Shown here: positions 1 through 8,220 of the stretch, piece after piece
Layout: each line of letters opens with the position of its first letter
Position numbering within the stretch: position 1 is the stretch's first letter
Source of the DNA: Bacteroidales bacterium UBA4788
GTDB lineage: Bacteria; Bacteroidota; Bacteroidia; Bacteroidales; VadinHA17
DNA: 31,037 bases
Assembly (NCBI GenBank): GCA_002402965.1
Contig: DHGW01000081.1
Coordinates: forward strand, 1-31,037
Direction of reading: 5' to 3'
Position numbers and translations under genes: made by a program
Notes under the pieces: generated by a model
The model's input: the letters and a program-made list of their open reading frames with translations, nothing else
What the model was told of the DNA's origin: nothing
The model's database searches: none

Positions 1-260
1 GAAAACCTTGCATAGTAACCGGAGGTCTTCATGTTCTTTTTTACCGGATACCTAACGGCCTCAACCGATGATACCTGTGACTTGCCGATCCTGATGACCT
101 GGGGGGTTAAAACCTTAATATCCAGGTAGCCGTCCGTATCGCCAAGGATGGTTCCCGAAATCCGGGAACCATCGTAAAGCACAACAGTAGATTTGCGCTG
201 CTGACCTGTTGCGGAGAGTGAAATCAAAACACAAACCGCAATTGCAGTTATTCTGAACAT
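1..260 (-). CDS. Secreted protein, N-terminal part only (runs off the window)
   Basis: I translated the minus strand from the ATG at 260; it stays open to base 1, giving about 86 residues of an incomplete protein. The first ~19 residues (start MFRITAIAVCVLIS, then SLSATGQQ) look like a Sec signal peptide, so the mature part should be exported. The following segment is short beta-type sequence (VVLYDGSRISGTILGD, then a KVLTPQVIRIGKSQV stretch), reminiscent of small beta-barrel/SH3-like domains found in Bacteroidota exported proteins, but I do not recognise a named family. It begins only 4 nt after the stop of the upstream LVIVD-repeat gene, so the two are very likely cotranscribed. Function unknown. 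Confidence 0.65.
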   Translation of the reverse strand, partial: MFRITAIAVCVLISLSATGQQRKSTVVLYDGSRISGTILGDTDGYLDIKVLTPQVIRIGKSQVSSVEAVRYPVKKNMKTSGYYARF

Positions 261-264
261 CTGT

Positions 265-1542
265 CTATTTATCAGTGATGGCTAAATGGCTTATCTGGAT
301 TATATTCTCAGGGTCACTGTAGTCATATTGATAGATTCCGTCTTCACCGACAAGCATCAGGATACCATCCATCGGGATAACGTCATAGGTATCAAAATCC
401 GGGTAATGTGCAACCTTATTTGTGAGAATTGTCAGCGGGTCGGATTTGTCATAAATCTTAAGGCCGGCAGTGCCGTCGCAGACAAACAGCAGGTCGCCAT
501 CAGTTCCCAGTCCGTGCGGATTAAACATCGGGTATGATTTTACGAGATAGGGGTGCGTTAATGATGATATGTCGATGACCTCGAGCAGGTTCTGCCCGTT
601 GTTGCACATGTTGCCCGTCCTGAGTGTCACGTATGCATACTCACCGTCAACCACAACAGGGTCACAGGCCCTTATATGATCGTAGGATGAAACCTGGGAG
701 GGTTTTTTGGGATTGACAAGGTCGAAAATCAGCATCCCGGTGGTAGTTCCGATGAACAGGTTGTCCTCAAGACGGAAAAGAGTCTCCATGTTCCTCGGGA
801 TGTCAACACTGTCGATAACGGCCATATTTGCAGCCGTGGTAATGTCAACAGTTTTTAACCTTGTTGGTACCGCGATAACATACAGGTAGTTTTCATTCAG
901 CATGAAGCGGGCCATGGATCCGCCGGTGCCGCTGCCCCCGGTCCACTTGGCTCCGGTTGTGGTGTTTACCATAAAGTCCATCTCGCCACGGAATATCCAG
1001 CCGCCCTGGTTATAATTTTCCATCTTCTCGGTGATCTTCTTCACCTCCCAGTCAACAATTACACCTTTGGATTTATCTACCATCGCGTAAGGGAACCATA
1101 ACTCCCCCTCCGGAACGATTTCCGGAAAAACATTCTCAATGCGGTCAATTACAACGGGTTTGTCAATGTCAGTTATATCAATTGCCAGCAGGTCAATATA
1201 GCTGTCAGCGAAAAGGACATTGCCCTTTATTGCCATATCAACATTGCCCAGGATCTCGAAAAAGGCTACTTTTTCAGGATTAGAGGGGTCTGAGTTGTCA
1301 ACCACATGAATACCCTTACCGTATTCATTGATAAAAAGATAATTGTCCTTGAAGTACATTTTCCCGGGATGGGAAATCGCGATTGGGGCGCTTTTTTCAA
1401 AGCTGGCCCTGAATTCATTGAAGGGCATGTACACTGGCACATTTGCCTCGTAGGTAATCAGTTCTTCGGTTCTGTCGTTGCAGGCTGTCAGAGCAGCCAT
1501 CATAACGACCAGGAATGCTGCGGATTTGATCAGGTTTTTCAT
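265..1542 (-). CDS. LVIVD-repeat beta-propeller lipoprotein
   Basis: The protein is 425 residues when started at the ATG at 1542. An in-frame ATG at 1614 would add 24 residues ahead of an obvious lipoprotein signal, so I reject it. From 1542 the protein starts with a basic MKNLIK segment, a hydrophobic stretch and the lipobox LTAC (Cys21), predicting an exported, lipid-anchored protein. The rest contains repeated blades of the LVIVD type: short units ending in phrases such as GIHVVDNSDPSNP, LLAIDITDIDKP, LKTVDITTAANM, LEVIDISSLTHP and LKIYDKSDP. Such propellers are common on Bacteroidota surfaces and normally have no assigned enzymatic activity. It lies 61 nt downstream of the serpin gene on the same strand and 4 nt upstream of the truncated secreted protein, so the three may form one operon. 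Substrate or partner unknown. Confidence 0.85.
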   Translation of the reverse strand: MKNLIKSAAFLVVMMAALTACNDRTEELITYEANVPVYMPFNEFRASFEKSAPIAISHPGKMYFKDNYLFINEYGKGIHVVDNSDPSNPEKVAFFEILGNVDMAIKGNVLFADSYIDLLAIDITDIDKPVVIDRIENVFPEIVPEGELWFPYAMVDKSKGVIVDWEVKKITEKMENYNQGGWIFRGEMDFMVNTTTGAKWTGGSGTGGSMARFMLNENYLYVIAVPTRLKTVDITTAANMAVIDSVDIPRNMETLFRLEDNLFIGTTTGMLIFDLVNPKKPSQVSSYDHIRACDPVVVDGEYAYVTLRTGNMCNNGQNLLEVIDISSLTHPYLVKSYPMFNPHGLGTDGDLLFVCDGTAGLKIYDKSDPLTILTNKVAHYPDFDTYDVIPMDGILMLVGEDGIYQYDYSDPENIIQISHLAITDK

Positions 1543-1603
1543 ATCAGGTATTTCAATTGACGGTTGGAAATCAGTGAATGGTTCTCTATGCGGATTCATT
1601 TGA

Positions 1604-2848
1604 TCAGTTAGCAAGCGGATTGACTACCTGCCCTATAAAGAGGAGGGCATTGGTGGTTCGTTCGCGTATGGCAAAGACAAACGGCTTGTCAATCACAAAC
1701 TCCCGGGGCTGGGGCGGAAAGCTTGTCACTTCAACACCAATGGTTGTGACTGCGGCAGCTTCGGTACCTTTCTCGTCAACCTCGACAAAGGTGTTCTGCT
1801 TCACGAAACTGACAAATATCGAGGCATCGGCAATTCCCGAGAGGTTGGCCGTGCCGGGAATGAATGCGTCAATCATGCCCATGCTCTGCAGCTGGTCATT
1901 CAGGTACTTCTCGTACGAGAACTTATATTTTGGCATTGACACGGTCAGTTCACCGAATTCTTCCTGACCGTCAAGAGCTGATGTGATTGTTGCCCATTTC
2001 TCAGGAGTAAATGTTCCGATAAACTCAGAGAGGTTACTCTCCGGGACTATCACTACCATTGTGAAATTGGTGCAGCCATATGGAAGTTCAATGGCACTGT
2101 AATTGCTTCCCCCTGTCACCTTTGAACCAACCTCTCCCTTCATCGTGCTCACATCGACAGAGGTTGAGCTGTGTGTGTAGAATGGTTTTTCCGAGGTCAG
2201 ATCTTTATCGAACTGGTAGCTCCAGTCGCCCTTGAAGTAAAGGGCATTCATCAGGAACATCACAGCATCAGGTGAAATTTCGTCAAGTACTTTCGGGATT
2301 TTACCGTTAGTGTTATCACTGGCCCATTTGTTAATGGTTGCAAGTGAGGATGGCAGGTTAAAATCAAGACCTGCGATCTCAGCATCAAAATCAGAGTCCA
2401 TAATGGTGAGGAACGGGTTCTTGACGCTGAATCCCTGCCTGTAGAAAATTGCGTTTGCGAGGGCCAGTTTAACCTTTGGATCAACAACAAGCAACTGGGA
2501 AACAAGGCTTTTATAAACCTCGTTTATTTCGCTGATGGTCATCTGTTCGGGATATTTCAGCGTGGCCTTCAGCTGATCATATGTTTCTCCGCCACAGCCG
2601 TTTAGCAGCATTGTAAGTGCGGCACTTGCGCTCAGCGGTGAGAGCATGAAGTTTTTGTTTTCGGCAAGAGCAACTTTTGTAAAGAGCTCAACTCCGAATT
2701 CATTGTTATATGCGATGACGTCGGAGCTCTTGGCTGTCAGTGTAAGGTTTTCCGGGGTGAGATCGGGTTCCTGTCCATTATCCTTTGAACATGATGACAA
2801 TGCGGCAAAGGTCAGGAAGCACAGAATTATCAATACTGGATTTTTCAT
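1604..2848 (-). CDS. Serpin-family protease inhibitor, lipoprotein
   Basis: A 414-residue protein from the ATG at 2848 (an upstream in-frame ATG at 2866 adds six residues before the signal). The N terminus MKNPVLIILCFLTF followed by LSSC is a lipoprotein signal (Cys20). The body matches the whole serpin fold: an early NNEFGVELFTKVA segment, NFMLSPLSASAALTMLLNG, LMNALYFKGDW, and the C-terminal signature FVIDKPFVFAIRERTT. Length fits the ~380-residue serpin core plus signal. The reactive-loop hinge EKGTEAAAVTT matches the inhibitory consensus (small residues P12-P9), so it is probably a true inhibitor. Counting as in alpha-1-antitrypsin puts P1-P1' at Thr-Ser (about residues 375-376). Bacterial serpins usually neutralise serine or cysteine proteases; here it would act at the cell surface. 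The target is unknown. Confidence 0.93.
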   Translation of the reverse strand: MKNPVLIILCFLTFAALSSCSKDNGQEPDLTPENLTLTAKSSDVIAYNNEFGVELFTKVALAENKNFMLSPLSASAALTMLLNGCGGETYDQLKATLKYPEQMTISEINEVYKSLVSQLLVVDPKVKLALANAIFYRQGFSVKNPFLTIMDSDFDAEIAGLDFNLPSSLATINKWASDNTNGKIPKVLDEISPDAVMFLMNALYFKGDWSYQFDKDLTSEKPFYTHSSTSVDVSTMKGEVGSKVTGGSNYSAIELPYGCTNFTMVVIVPESNLSEFIGTFTPEKWATITSALDGQEEFGELTVSMPKYKFSYEKYLNDQLQSMGMIDAFIPGTANLSGIADASIFVSFVKQNTFVEVDEKGTEAAAVTTIGVEVTSFPPQPREFVIDKPFVFAIRERTTNALLFIGQVVNPLAN

Positions 2849-3005
2849 ACAGATTTTTTTAAGCAATGGTTCTACGAAATTCAGGTCTTTTATAACCTAA
2901 TACGAGATGACACGCCGGAACGCTGCAATGGCAGAGAAAAAAATCAGGCAGAGGTCCGGTCTGAGGCCTTCAGGATACCTGAAAAGCAGTTTCAATTGTT
3001 TTTAC

Positions 3006-3013
3006 TATCTTTG
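3006..3013 (+). promoter_or_regulatory. Possible Bacteroidota -7 element (TATCTTTG)
   Basis: TATCTTTG matches the TAnnTTTG -7 consensus of Bacteroidota. It ends 7 nt before the proposed TTG start of the DUF4160 gene, which would leave essentially no leader. No TTG is present at the expected -33 spacing, so this is weak. Confidence 0.25.
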
Positions 3014-3020
3014 TTTGGCA

Positions 3021-3257
3021 TTGCCAACTGTATTAATAATAAAAGGTTACAGGCTGTTCTTTTTCAGCAATGAAGGAAGCGAACCAATACATATTCATAT
3101 TGAAAAGGCACAGTGTTATGCCAAATTCTGGATTGACCCTCTTTGTGTTGTGCTCAACTATGGATTTACAGGTAAGGAGCTAAGGGAAATAGGCGATATT
3201 ATTGAGGATAATGAATTACTGATCAGGGGAAAATGGGATGAATACTTTAGCAGATAA
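3021..3257 (+). CDS. DUF4160-domain small protein
   Basis: The frame is open from an ATG at 2907, but I place the start at the TTG at 3021. DUF4160 proteins normally begin MPT(I/V), and here the codons read (L/M)PTVLIIKGYRLFFFSNEG; the 38 upstream residues (Arg/Lys/Cys rich) have no family match. The resulting 78-residue protein keeps the family hallmarks: a short first strand, the EPIHIHIE motif (equivalent of PPHFHA), and a C-terminal helix ending near GKWDEYF. Its last codons overlap the DUF2442 gene by 20 nt, the usual arrangement of this pair. The pair is widespread and mobile and is often listed among toxin-antitoxin-like modules, but I know of no firm biochemical role. Flanking genes are on the opposite strand. 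Confidence 0.7.
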   Translation: MPTVLIIKGYRLFFFSNEGSEPIHIHIEKAQCYAKFWIDPLCVVLNYGFTGKELREIGDIIEDNELLIRGKWDEYFSR

Positions 3258-3474
3258 ATCAATAAATGCATTGGCCACCAAAGTATGGTTTACAAGGGAT
3301 ATGCTGTATGTGTTACTGCAGGATGGCAGAGAAGTAGGAGTTCCGCTTCTCTGGTTTCCCCGACTGCGAAAGGCCACCAAGGAACAATTAAGTAACTGGC
3401 GACTGATCGGTAATGGCATAGGCATTCACTGGGATGGCATAGATGAAGATATCTCGGTCGCAGCTCTACTTTAG
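3238..3474 (+). CDS. DUF2442-domain small protein
   Basis: A 78-residue protein starting at the ATG at 3238, inside the 3' end of the DUF4160 gene. It carries the DUF2442 features in order: an N-terminal strand pair with MLYVLLQDGREVGVPL, the WFPRLRKAT motif, the helix KEQLSNW, and the C-terminal motif GIGIHWDGIDEDISV. The length equals a single family domain, so it seems complete. Members are usually partners of DUF4160 proteins; whether they act as antitoxin, regulator or something else is not established. The 20-nt overlap implies coupled translation. Confidence 0.88.
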   Translation: MNTLADKSINALATKVWFTRDMLYVLLQDGREVGVPLLWFPRLRKATKEQLSNWRLIGNGIGIHWDGIDEDISVAALL

Positions 3475-3529
3475 CCCAAATTTCGTATAGTATATTAATT
3501 CAAGAGCGGGTTCTTGCCTGATACCCGAT

Positions 3530-5419
3530 TTACTTAATTTCGCCTCCAACGACCGGTATCGTCACCTCAGTCCCGTCAAGGTCAATCATCAGCTCGGTGC
3601 CGGGCATGGGGTGCAGGGTGAATTCCTTGTCGCTTGAGAAGATCATAAGTCCTATCTGCTTTCCGGCAGGAATTATCTGGTCATCAGGCTCAAGTTCAAA
3701 TGTCATCTCATAGAACTTACCCGGAACCAGCGGCTCACTCTCTGTCAGTGAACGGTGGTTCTGCAGGTCGGCCCATCCGCGGGTGATAATGTTATCAGTA
3801 ATCTTCGCGGTGCGCCCATCATTCCATGGCAGTGCCACCAGCCATACCGACAGGTTCACGGCCGGCTTGCTTGAGGCCGCCCTTACCTTTACAGTAACCA
3901 CACCTGAGATGTGTACAGAATCTGTCAGCACAGGAGTAAGGTAAAGAAGCCGGTGGTTCGTGTAGTCAGCCTGCGCCAGCATAGAGCCGGTGAAGGAGAA
4001 ATTGTCAACCAGGGTTTCCTTGCCCTGCGCTGCCACTTTCCCGGTCACAAGACCGCCCGCCGCAGGTGCTCCGGGGGTGAGGTAGAATGTTACGGGCGCT
4101 GCATCGGGATGGGGGTAGTCAGCATAAGCTGTCGGGCTGTTGCGGTCAGCTGTCTCACGTACAATATATGCTTTCGGATCATTCTCCACGCCGTTTTCCA
4201 CACCGAAAAGGTAATGTGTGAACCACCTGTTCATCATCTTAAAGGGAGGCTCACCTCCGTGGCTGCCCTGATGGTAGTATATCTGCAGCGGCACGCCTTT
4301 CTCTTTTAACACTTTAATAAACCGATAGCTATGGCTGGGGACAACGTTCCAGTCGTTGAATGCATGTGCCATCAGCACGGCTGCCCTGAAGGGCTCCATG
4401 TAGTTCATCAGATCACGCTTGTACCAGAATTCGTTGTAGTCGCCGGTGACACGGTCAAGACCCTTTGCCATCTCGATGTCTCTCACCACGCTGTCGCAGT
4501 AATTGCAGTTGTCGGGATTGGAGAAGACAAAATCATACAGCACGTCGGCATCTTCGCCGAGATATCCTCCCGGGCTTCTGACCAGCCCGTTGGAGCGATA
4601 ATAATGATAGTACGATGTGTTAGGGGCTACGGGGATGATAGCCTCGAGACCCTCCACTCCGGTAGTAGCAGCGGCAAACGGGATCGTCCCGTTGTATGAC
4701 GTGCCTATCATACCCACCTTGCCTGTTGCCCAGTAAGCTTTGACTTTCTCGTTTCCGTCGGGGGTGGTGTATCCCTTCGCCCTTCCGTTCAGCCAGTCAA
4801 TAACCGCCTTGGGCGCCAGCGCCTCGATCCTCGTGCCAATTGTAGGGCAGCCCTGCGAGAGGCCTGTGCCCGGTGCAGAGGAATGCACTACTGCAAAACC
4901 GTACGGCACCCATGCTCTCACCTGGGAGTTGGATATTACAGGTCGTTCACCCCTGCGCTCTATCTGAGGCGGGTGTATATGTTTTTCAGGAACGGTGTTG
5001 AGTTCATGCCTGACATTCCAGAAATAATCCCTGTCGTTGCCGGCCGTCCCGGCGAAGTAGGGGCTCGATTCATAAATTACGGGAAGCTTTAAGCCTTCGG
5101 TATCCGTCTGTTTGGGACGGGTAACATCGACATGCATCCTGTCCGGTCTGCCATTACCGTCGCTGTCAAATTCAGTCTCAACCCAGAGATCCTCGCGAAT
5201 CCAGTCCGTTGCATTCTCGAAGGCCGGAATCTTCTGTGCTTCGCCGTTAACGATAACCGGAACCGTTGTAGCTGTTGGTGTCTGCGGTTGTTCCTGCACC
5301 TGTAAAGGCGCCGCAGACTGAGCCGGAGTCTGCATTTTCCTGTTCTTCTGGGCAAAAAGGCCAGTGTGACCGCATATGATAAGCGCCAGCACCAGAGACA
5401 AAAAAGCAATCTTTTTCAT
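3530..5419 (-). CDS. Secreted S15-family X-Pro dipeptidyl-peptidase / CocE-NonD-type hydrolase
   Basis: A 629-residue protein with a signal peptide (residues 1-23, cleavage after LFAQ) and a Pro/Gln-rich linker to about residue 55. Residues ~70-400 are the alpha/beta-hydrolase core of peptidase family S15. The nucleophile is Ser241 in GTSYNG, the probable acid Asp356 in HAFNDWNV, and the probable base His387 in HQGSHGGEP; the 31-residue Asp-to-His spacing suits the family. Residues ~430-629 form the beta-rich C-terminal PepX_C domain. Xaa-Pro dipeptidyl peptidases cleave X-Pro pairs from peptide N termini; CocE relatives are esterases, and sequence alone cannot separate the two with certainty. 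Location should be periplasmic or surface. The gene is monocistronic: it converges on the DUF4160/2442 pair and diverges from the permease over a 115-nt gap. Confidence 0.88.
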   Translation of the reverse strand: MKKIAFLSLVLALIICGHTGLFAQKNRKMQTPAQSAAPLQVQEQPQTPTATTVPVIVNGEAQKIPAFENATDWIREDLWVETEFDSDGNGRPDRMHVDVTRPKQTDTEGLKLPVIYESSPYFAGTAGNDRDYFWNVRHELNTVPEKHIHPPQIERRGERPVISNSQVRAWVPYGFAVVHSSAPGTGLSQGCPTIGTRIEALAPKAVIDWLNGRAKGYTTPDGNEKVKAYWATGKVGMIGTSYNGTIPFAAATTGVEGLEAIIPVAPNTSYYHYYRSNGLVRSPGGYLGEDADVLYDFVFSNPDNCNYCDSVVRDIEMAKGLDRVTGDYNEFWYKRDLMNYMEPFRAAVLMAHAFNDWNVVPSHSYRFIKVLKEKGVPLQIYYHQGSHGGEPPFKMMNRWFTHYLFGVENGVENDPKAYIVRETADRNSPTAYADYPHPDAAPVTFYLTPGAPAAGGLVTGKVAAQGKETLVDNFSFTGSMLAQADYTNHRLLYLTPVLTDSVHISGVVTVKVRAASSKPAVNLSVWLVALPWNDGRTAKITDNIITRGWADLQNHRSLTESEPLVPGKFYEMTFELEPDDQIIPAGKQIGLMIFSSDKEFTLHPMPGTELMIDLDGTEVTIPVVGGEIK

Positions 5420-5534
5420 GGGAGTTGTTCAGTAAGTTATCAGGTATACAAAAAAAACGAAAATTCCCGAAGATCGCGCAACGCGCAACATATTTCTTAA
5501 TTTAGCATCTTCACCCGCAGAATGATGCCCGCTC

Positions 5535-6938
5535 ATGACCGATAAGAGAAGTTTGTCCAGGACTCTTGGACTTGGCTATGTAGTCATTTTCGTTATAGCC
5601 AATATAATCGGCTCCGGGGTTTACAAGAAGATTGCCCCGATGGCTGATGAGCTTAACTCATCCGTCTGGATTCTGCTGGTCTGGATCACCGGGGGGATAA
5701 TCACCCTGTTCGGTGCCCTGAGCAACGCCGAGCTGGCCGGAATGATGGCCGATACCGGTGGCGACTATGTTTACCTGAAGAAGATATACAAGCGTTTCTT
5801 TTCATTCCTCTACGGATGGTCTCTCTTTGTTGTCATCCAGACGGCAACAATCTCGTCGCTTGCCTATGTGTTTGTGCAGTCGCTTAACAGCATCTTCCCG
5901 ATTCCCGACCTGCTCCCCGCATTGCACGATTTTTCAATCGGGGGTGTTTTCTTCCCATTTCAGGATTTCGGGATCAAACTGACAGCCATTATTGTGATTA
6001 TGCTTCTGACACTGCTCAATGTGTCGGGACTCAGGAGCGGGGCCTGGACCGGCAAGGCGATTTTCTTTTTTGTTTGTGCCGGTCTGCTTGTGATTATTGT
6101 GGCCGGATTGACTACCGATAGCCCCAGGCCTGAGAACTTTATAAATTTTAAAGAGGTGGGCAACGGTTCAGTGACACTGTCTTCGTTCTATACGGCAATG
6201 CTTGCCGCATTCTGGGCGTACCAGGGCTGGGTTTCAGTGGGATTCATCGGTGGCGAGATTAAAAACGCCAACAGAAATATCCCGAAGGGGATAGCCATTG
6301 GTGTGCTGGTTGTGATAGTAATATATGTACTTGTCAACCTGGCATACATGCGAATCATGTCTATCCCTGACCTGGCGCAGGTACATGAGGCCGGGAACCA
6401 GATTGCTGCAGTGGAGGTCATAAGGAGCCTCTGGGGATCTGGTGGTGTGCTGTTCATCTCGCTGCTGATCCTGATAACCACACTCGGATGCCTGAATGCC
6501 AGTATCCTCACAGGCTCACGACCCTATTATGCCATGTCACAGGAAAAACTCTTCTTCAGGGGTATTGGTAAACTCAACAGCCGTAACGTGCCCGGCAACT
6601 CGTTGCTGTGGCAGGGGATATGGGCATCGGTCCTGGTGCTTTCCGGCACATTTGACCAGTTGACAGACATGCTGATCTTTGCAGTTTATATCTTCTACGG
6701 AGCAATGGCGACAGGAGTGTTCATTCTGCGCCGCCGCATGCCTGAGGCTCACCGGCCGTACAAGGTATGGGGTTATCCAATTGTGACTGCAATCTTCGTG
6801 CTTTTCTGCATAGGTCTCTTTATCAATACTATAATGACTCAGCCCCGTGAGGCTTTTATAGGTCTCACCCTGATCCTTACCGGCATACCGGTCTATTTCA
6901 TATTCAGGAGGAAGTCTATGGATACTAATGGTGACTGA
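5535..6938 (+). CDS. APC-superfamily amino-acid permease
   Basis: A 467-residue polytopic membrane protein with about 12 hydrophobic segments. The first helix carries the APC substrate-binding glycine motif GSGVYKK (residues ~27-33), as in the LAT/APC amino-acid exchangers, and helix 2-3 sequence ALSNAELAGMMADTGGDYVYLKK matches the family's conserved ELG..PxxGGxYxYL region. The C terminus has RRRMPEAHRPYKVWGYP, typical before the final helices. Substrate cannot be read from sequence. It converges on the purine operon and its last 14 nt overlap the 3' end of ssnA. That position suggests, without proving it, that it imports or exports an amino-acid-like product of the pathway; no classical purine permease (NCS2/NCS1) occurs in the window. 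Confidence 0.9.
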   Translation: MTDKRSLSRTLGLGYVVIFVIANIIGSGVYKKIAPMADELNSSVWILLVWITGGIITLFGALSNAELAGMMADTGGDYVYLKKIYKRFFSFLYGWSLFVVIQTATISSLAYVFVQSLNSIFPIPDLLPALHDFSIGGVFFPFQDFGIKLTAIIVIMLLTLLNVSGLRSGAWTGKAIFFFVCAGLLVIIVAGLTTDSPRPENFINFKEVGNGSVTLSSFYTAMLAAFWAYQGWVSVGFIGGEIKNANRNIPKGIAIGVLVVIVIYVLVNLAYMRIMSIPDLAQVHEAGNQIAAVEVIRSLWGSGGVLFISLLILITTLGCLNASILTGSRPYYAMSQEKLFFRGIGKLNSRNVPGNSLLWQGIWASVLVLSGTFDQLTDMLIFAVYIFYGAMATGVFILRRRMPEAHRPYKVWGYPIVTAIFVLFCIGLFINTIMTQPREAFIGLTLILTGIPVYFIFRRKSMDTNGD

Positions 6939-8202
6939 TTTTGTCCCATAACCTTACAGCCAGCTTTCCTGATTCCTTCAGTATTACATCCTCATCAACT
7001 GTGGCGATTTGCCTCTCTCTGACTATAAGTCGGCCGGCTGATATGACGTCGGTTATGTGCCGTGAAGATATTCCGAAGAGAAGATGCCCAATGAAATTCT
7101 CTTTCGTGACGGGAGTGGGTGAATCATAATCGAGGATCACCAGGTTATTGTCCCCGTCACCCCTGAACCCGTTTTCATTCAGGTAGCGGTGCACGTTCCT
7201 GAAACGCCGGTAAGCCGAGACATAAGAAATGTTGTCATGTTGCTGCCCGGCAAAGAATGCTGCTCTGAGGCTCTGAAGCATGTCACTGTGCATCCCATCG
7301 GTACCGAGCATAATATTATCTCCCAGTCCTGCACCGTTGAAATAGCCCACTTTATTGTTAAGGTTGCTTTCACAGTTCTCTGCCACCCATGCCGGCGACT
7401 TCCTTATCAGATCCCTTTCCATGTCATCCAGATGGAGGCAATGAACCAGAATGCTTTTCGCGGAGCTTAGGACCCCCGCATCTGAAAGTCGTTCAACAAC
7501 CCGTTTGCCATGTTCTGAGAGAGACTGTTCCTGGTCAATATTATCCTCGGCAACATGGATATGAATGCCGCTATTGTATTTATACATAAGGTCAACAGCC
7601 CTCTCAAGGGTCTCATCACTGACGGTGAATGATGCATGAAGCCCCACCAGGGCCTGGTGATCTTTAAGCCATGTCTCCGTCTCTTCAAGGCCTTCGCCGG
7701 CAATCACCTTCCCGTCGCGGTCGGACGTCTCGTAGCACAGCAGATGTGTAACACCCACTTTTTCAAATGCCCTGGCAATGATTCCGAGAGAACCGCTAAC
7801 CGCGAAGGGGGAGGCGTGATGGTCTATCACGAAGGTCGAACCGTTCCGTGCACAATCCATGGCCGTGACGAGCGCAGATACCTCAATTAATTCAGCATCA
7901 AGTTTTTTGTCAAGATTCCACCAAACATACTGAAGGATCTCATGGAAGTTGCGAGGACTTATTTTCGGGGAGCCCATGCCCCTTGCCAGGGCCGAGTATG
8001 CATGATGATGGCCGACGGCGAAGGATTTTGTCACCAGCTTACCGGTACAGTCAATCACCTCGGTGTCAGGGTATACGAAGCCGTCATCATCAAGGGGTAT
8101 GAGCTGGATATTATCGTCATCCGGCCGGACAATAATATTTTTGTTGCTGAAATCCAGCGTCTTCCAGTCAATGTATGTAGCATTCCTGAGGAGCAGGTTC
8201 AT
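6925..8202 (-). CDS. ssnA: SsnA-type amidohydrolase
   Basis: A 425-residue metal-dependent amidohydrolase, close in length to E. coli SsnA (about 440). Metal-site residues are visible: His65/His67 (the HxH in GHHHAYSALARGM), His214/His216 (HIHVAED), His254 (HCLHL) and Asp302 (LGTDG). This is the chlorohydrolase/guanine-deaminase-like branch of the superfamily, acting on C-N bonds of ring or open-chain nitrogen compounds. SsnA is annotated as selenium-metabolism-associated because it travels with selenium-dependent molybdenum hydroxylases and ygfK, and recent gut-bacterial genetics ties this gene set to anaerobic urate breakdown. It is the last gene of the seven-gene minus-strand operon, 18 nt after the xdhD-like gene. 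The stop lies inside the convergent permease gene. The exact substrate is unproven. Confidence 0.88.
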   Translation of the reverse strand: MNLLLRNATYIDWKTLDFSNKNIIVRPDDDNIQLIPLDDDGFVYPDTEVIDCTGKLVTKSFAVGHHHAYSALARGMGSPKISPRNFHEILQYVWWNLDKKLDAELIEVSALVTAMDCARNGSTFVIDHHASPFAVSGSLGIIARAFEKVGVTHLLCYETSDRDGKVIAGEGLEETETWLKDHQALVGLHASFTVSDETLERAVDLMYKYNSGIHIHVAEDNIDQEQSLSEHGKRVVERLSDAGVLSSAKSILVHCLHLDDMERDLIRKSPAWVAENCESNLNNKVGYFNGAGLGDNIMLGTDGMHSDMLQSLRAAFFAGQQHDNISYVSAYRRFRNVHRYLNENGFRGDGDNNLVILDYDSPTPVTKENFIGHLLFGISSRHITDVISAGRLIVRERQIATVDEDVILKESGKLAVRLWDKISHH

Positions 8203-8220
8203 AAGCTATTGATTCAGGAT

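Noticed and set aside
1543..1614. N-terminal extension of the LVIVD lipoprotein from the ATG at 1614
   Set aside because: It would place 24 hydrophilic residues before a clear lipoprotein signal and overlap the serpin gene; the ATG at 1542 gives a standard signal peptide.
3475..3529. Terminator between DUF2442 and the S15 hydrolase (CGGGT...ACCCG)
   Set aside because: The stem is only five base pairs with an 11-nt loop and no T-run, too weak to call.
5420..5534. Divergent promoters between the S15 hydrolase and the permease
   Set aside because: Only imperfect elements (TAATTTAG) were found on either strand; promoters must exist here but cannot be placed.
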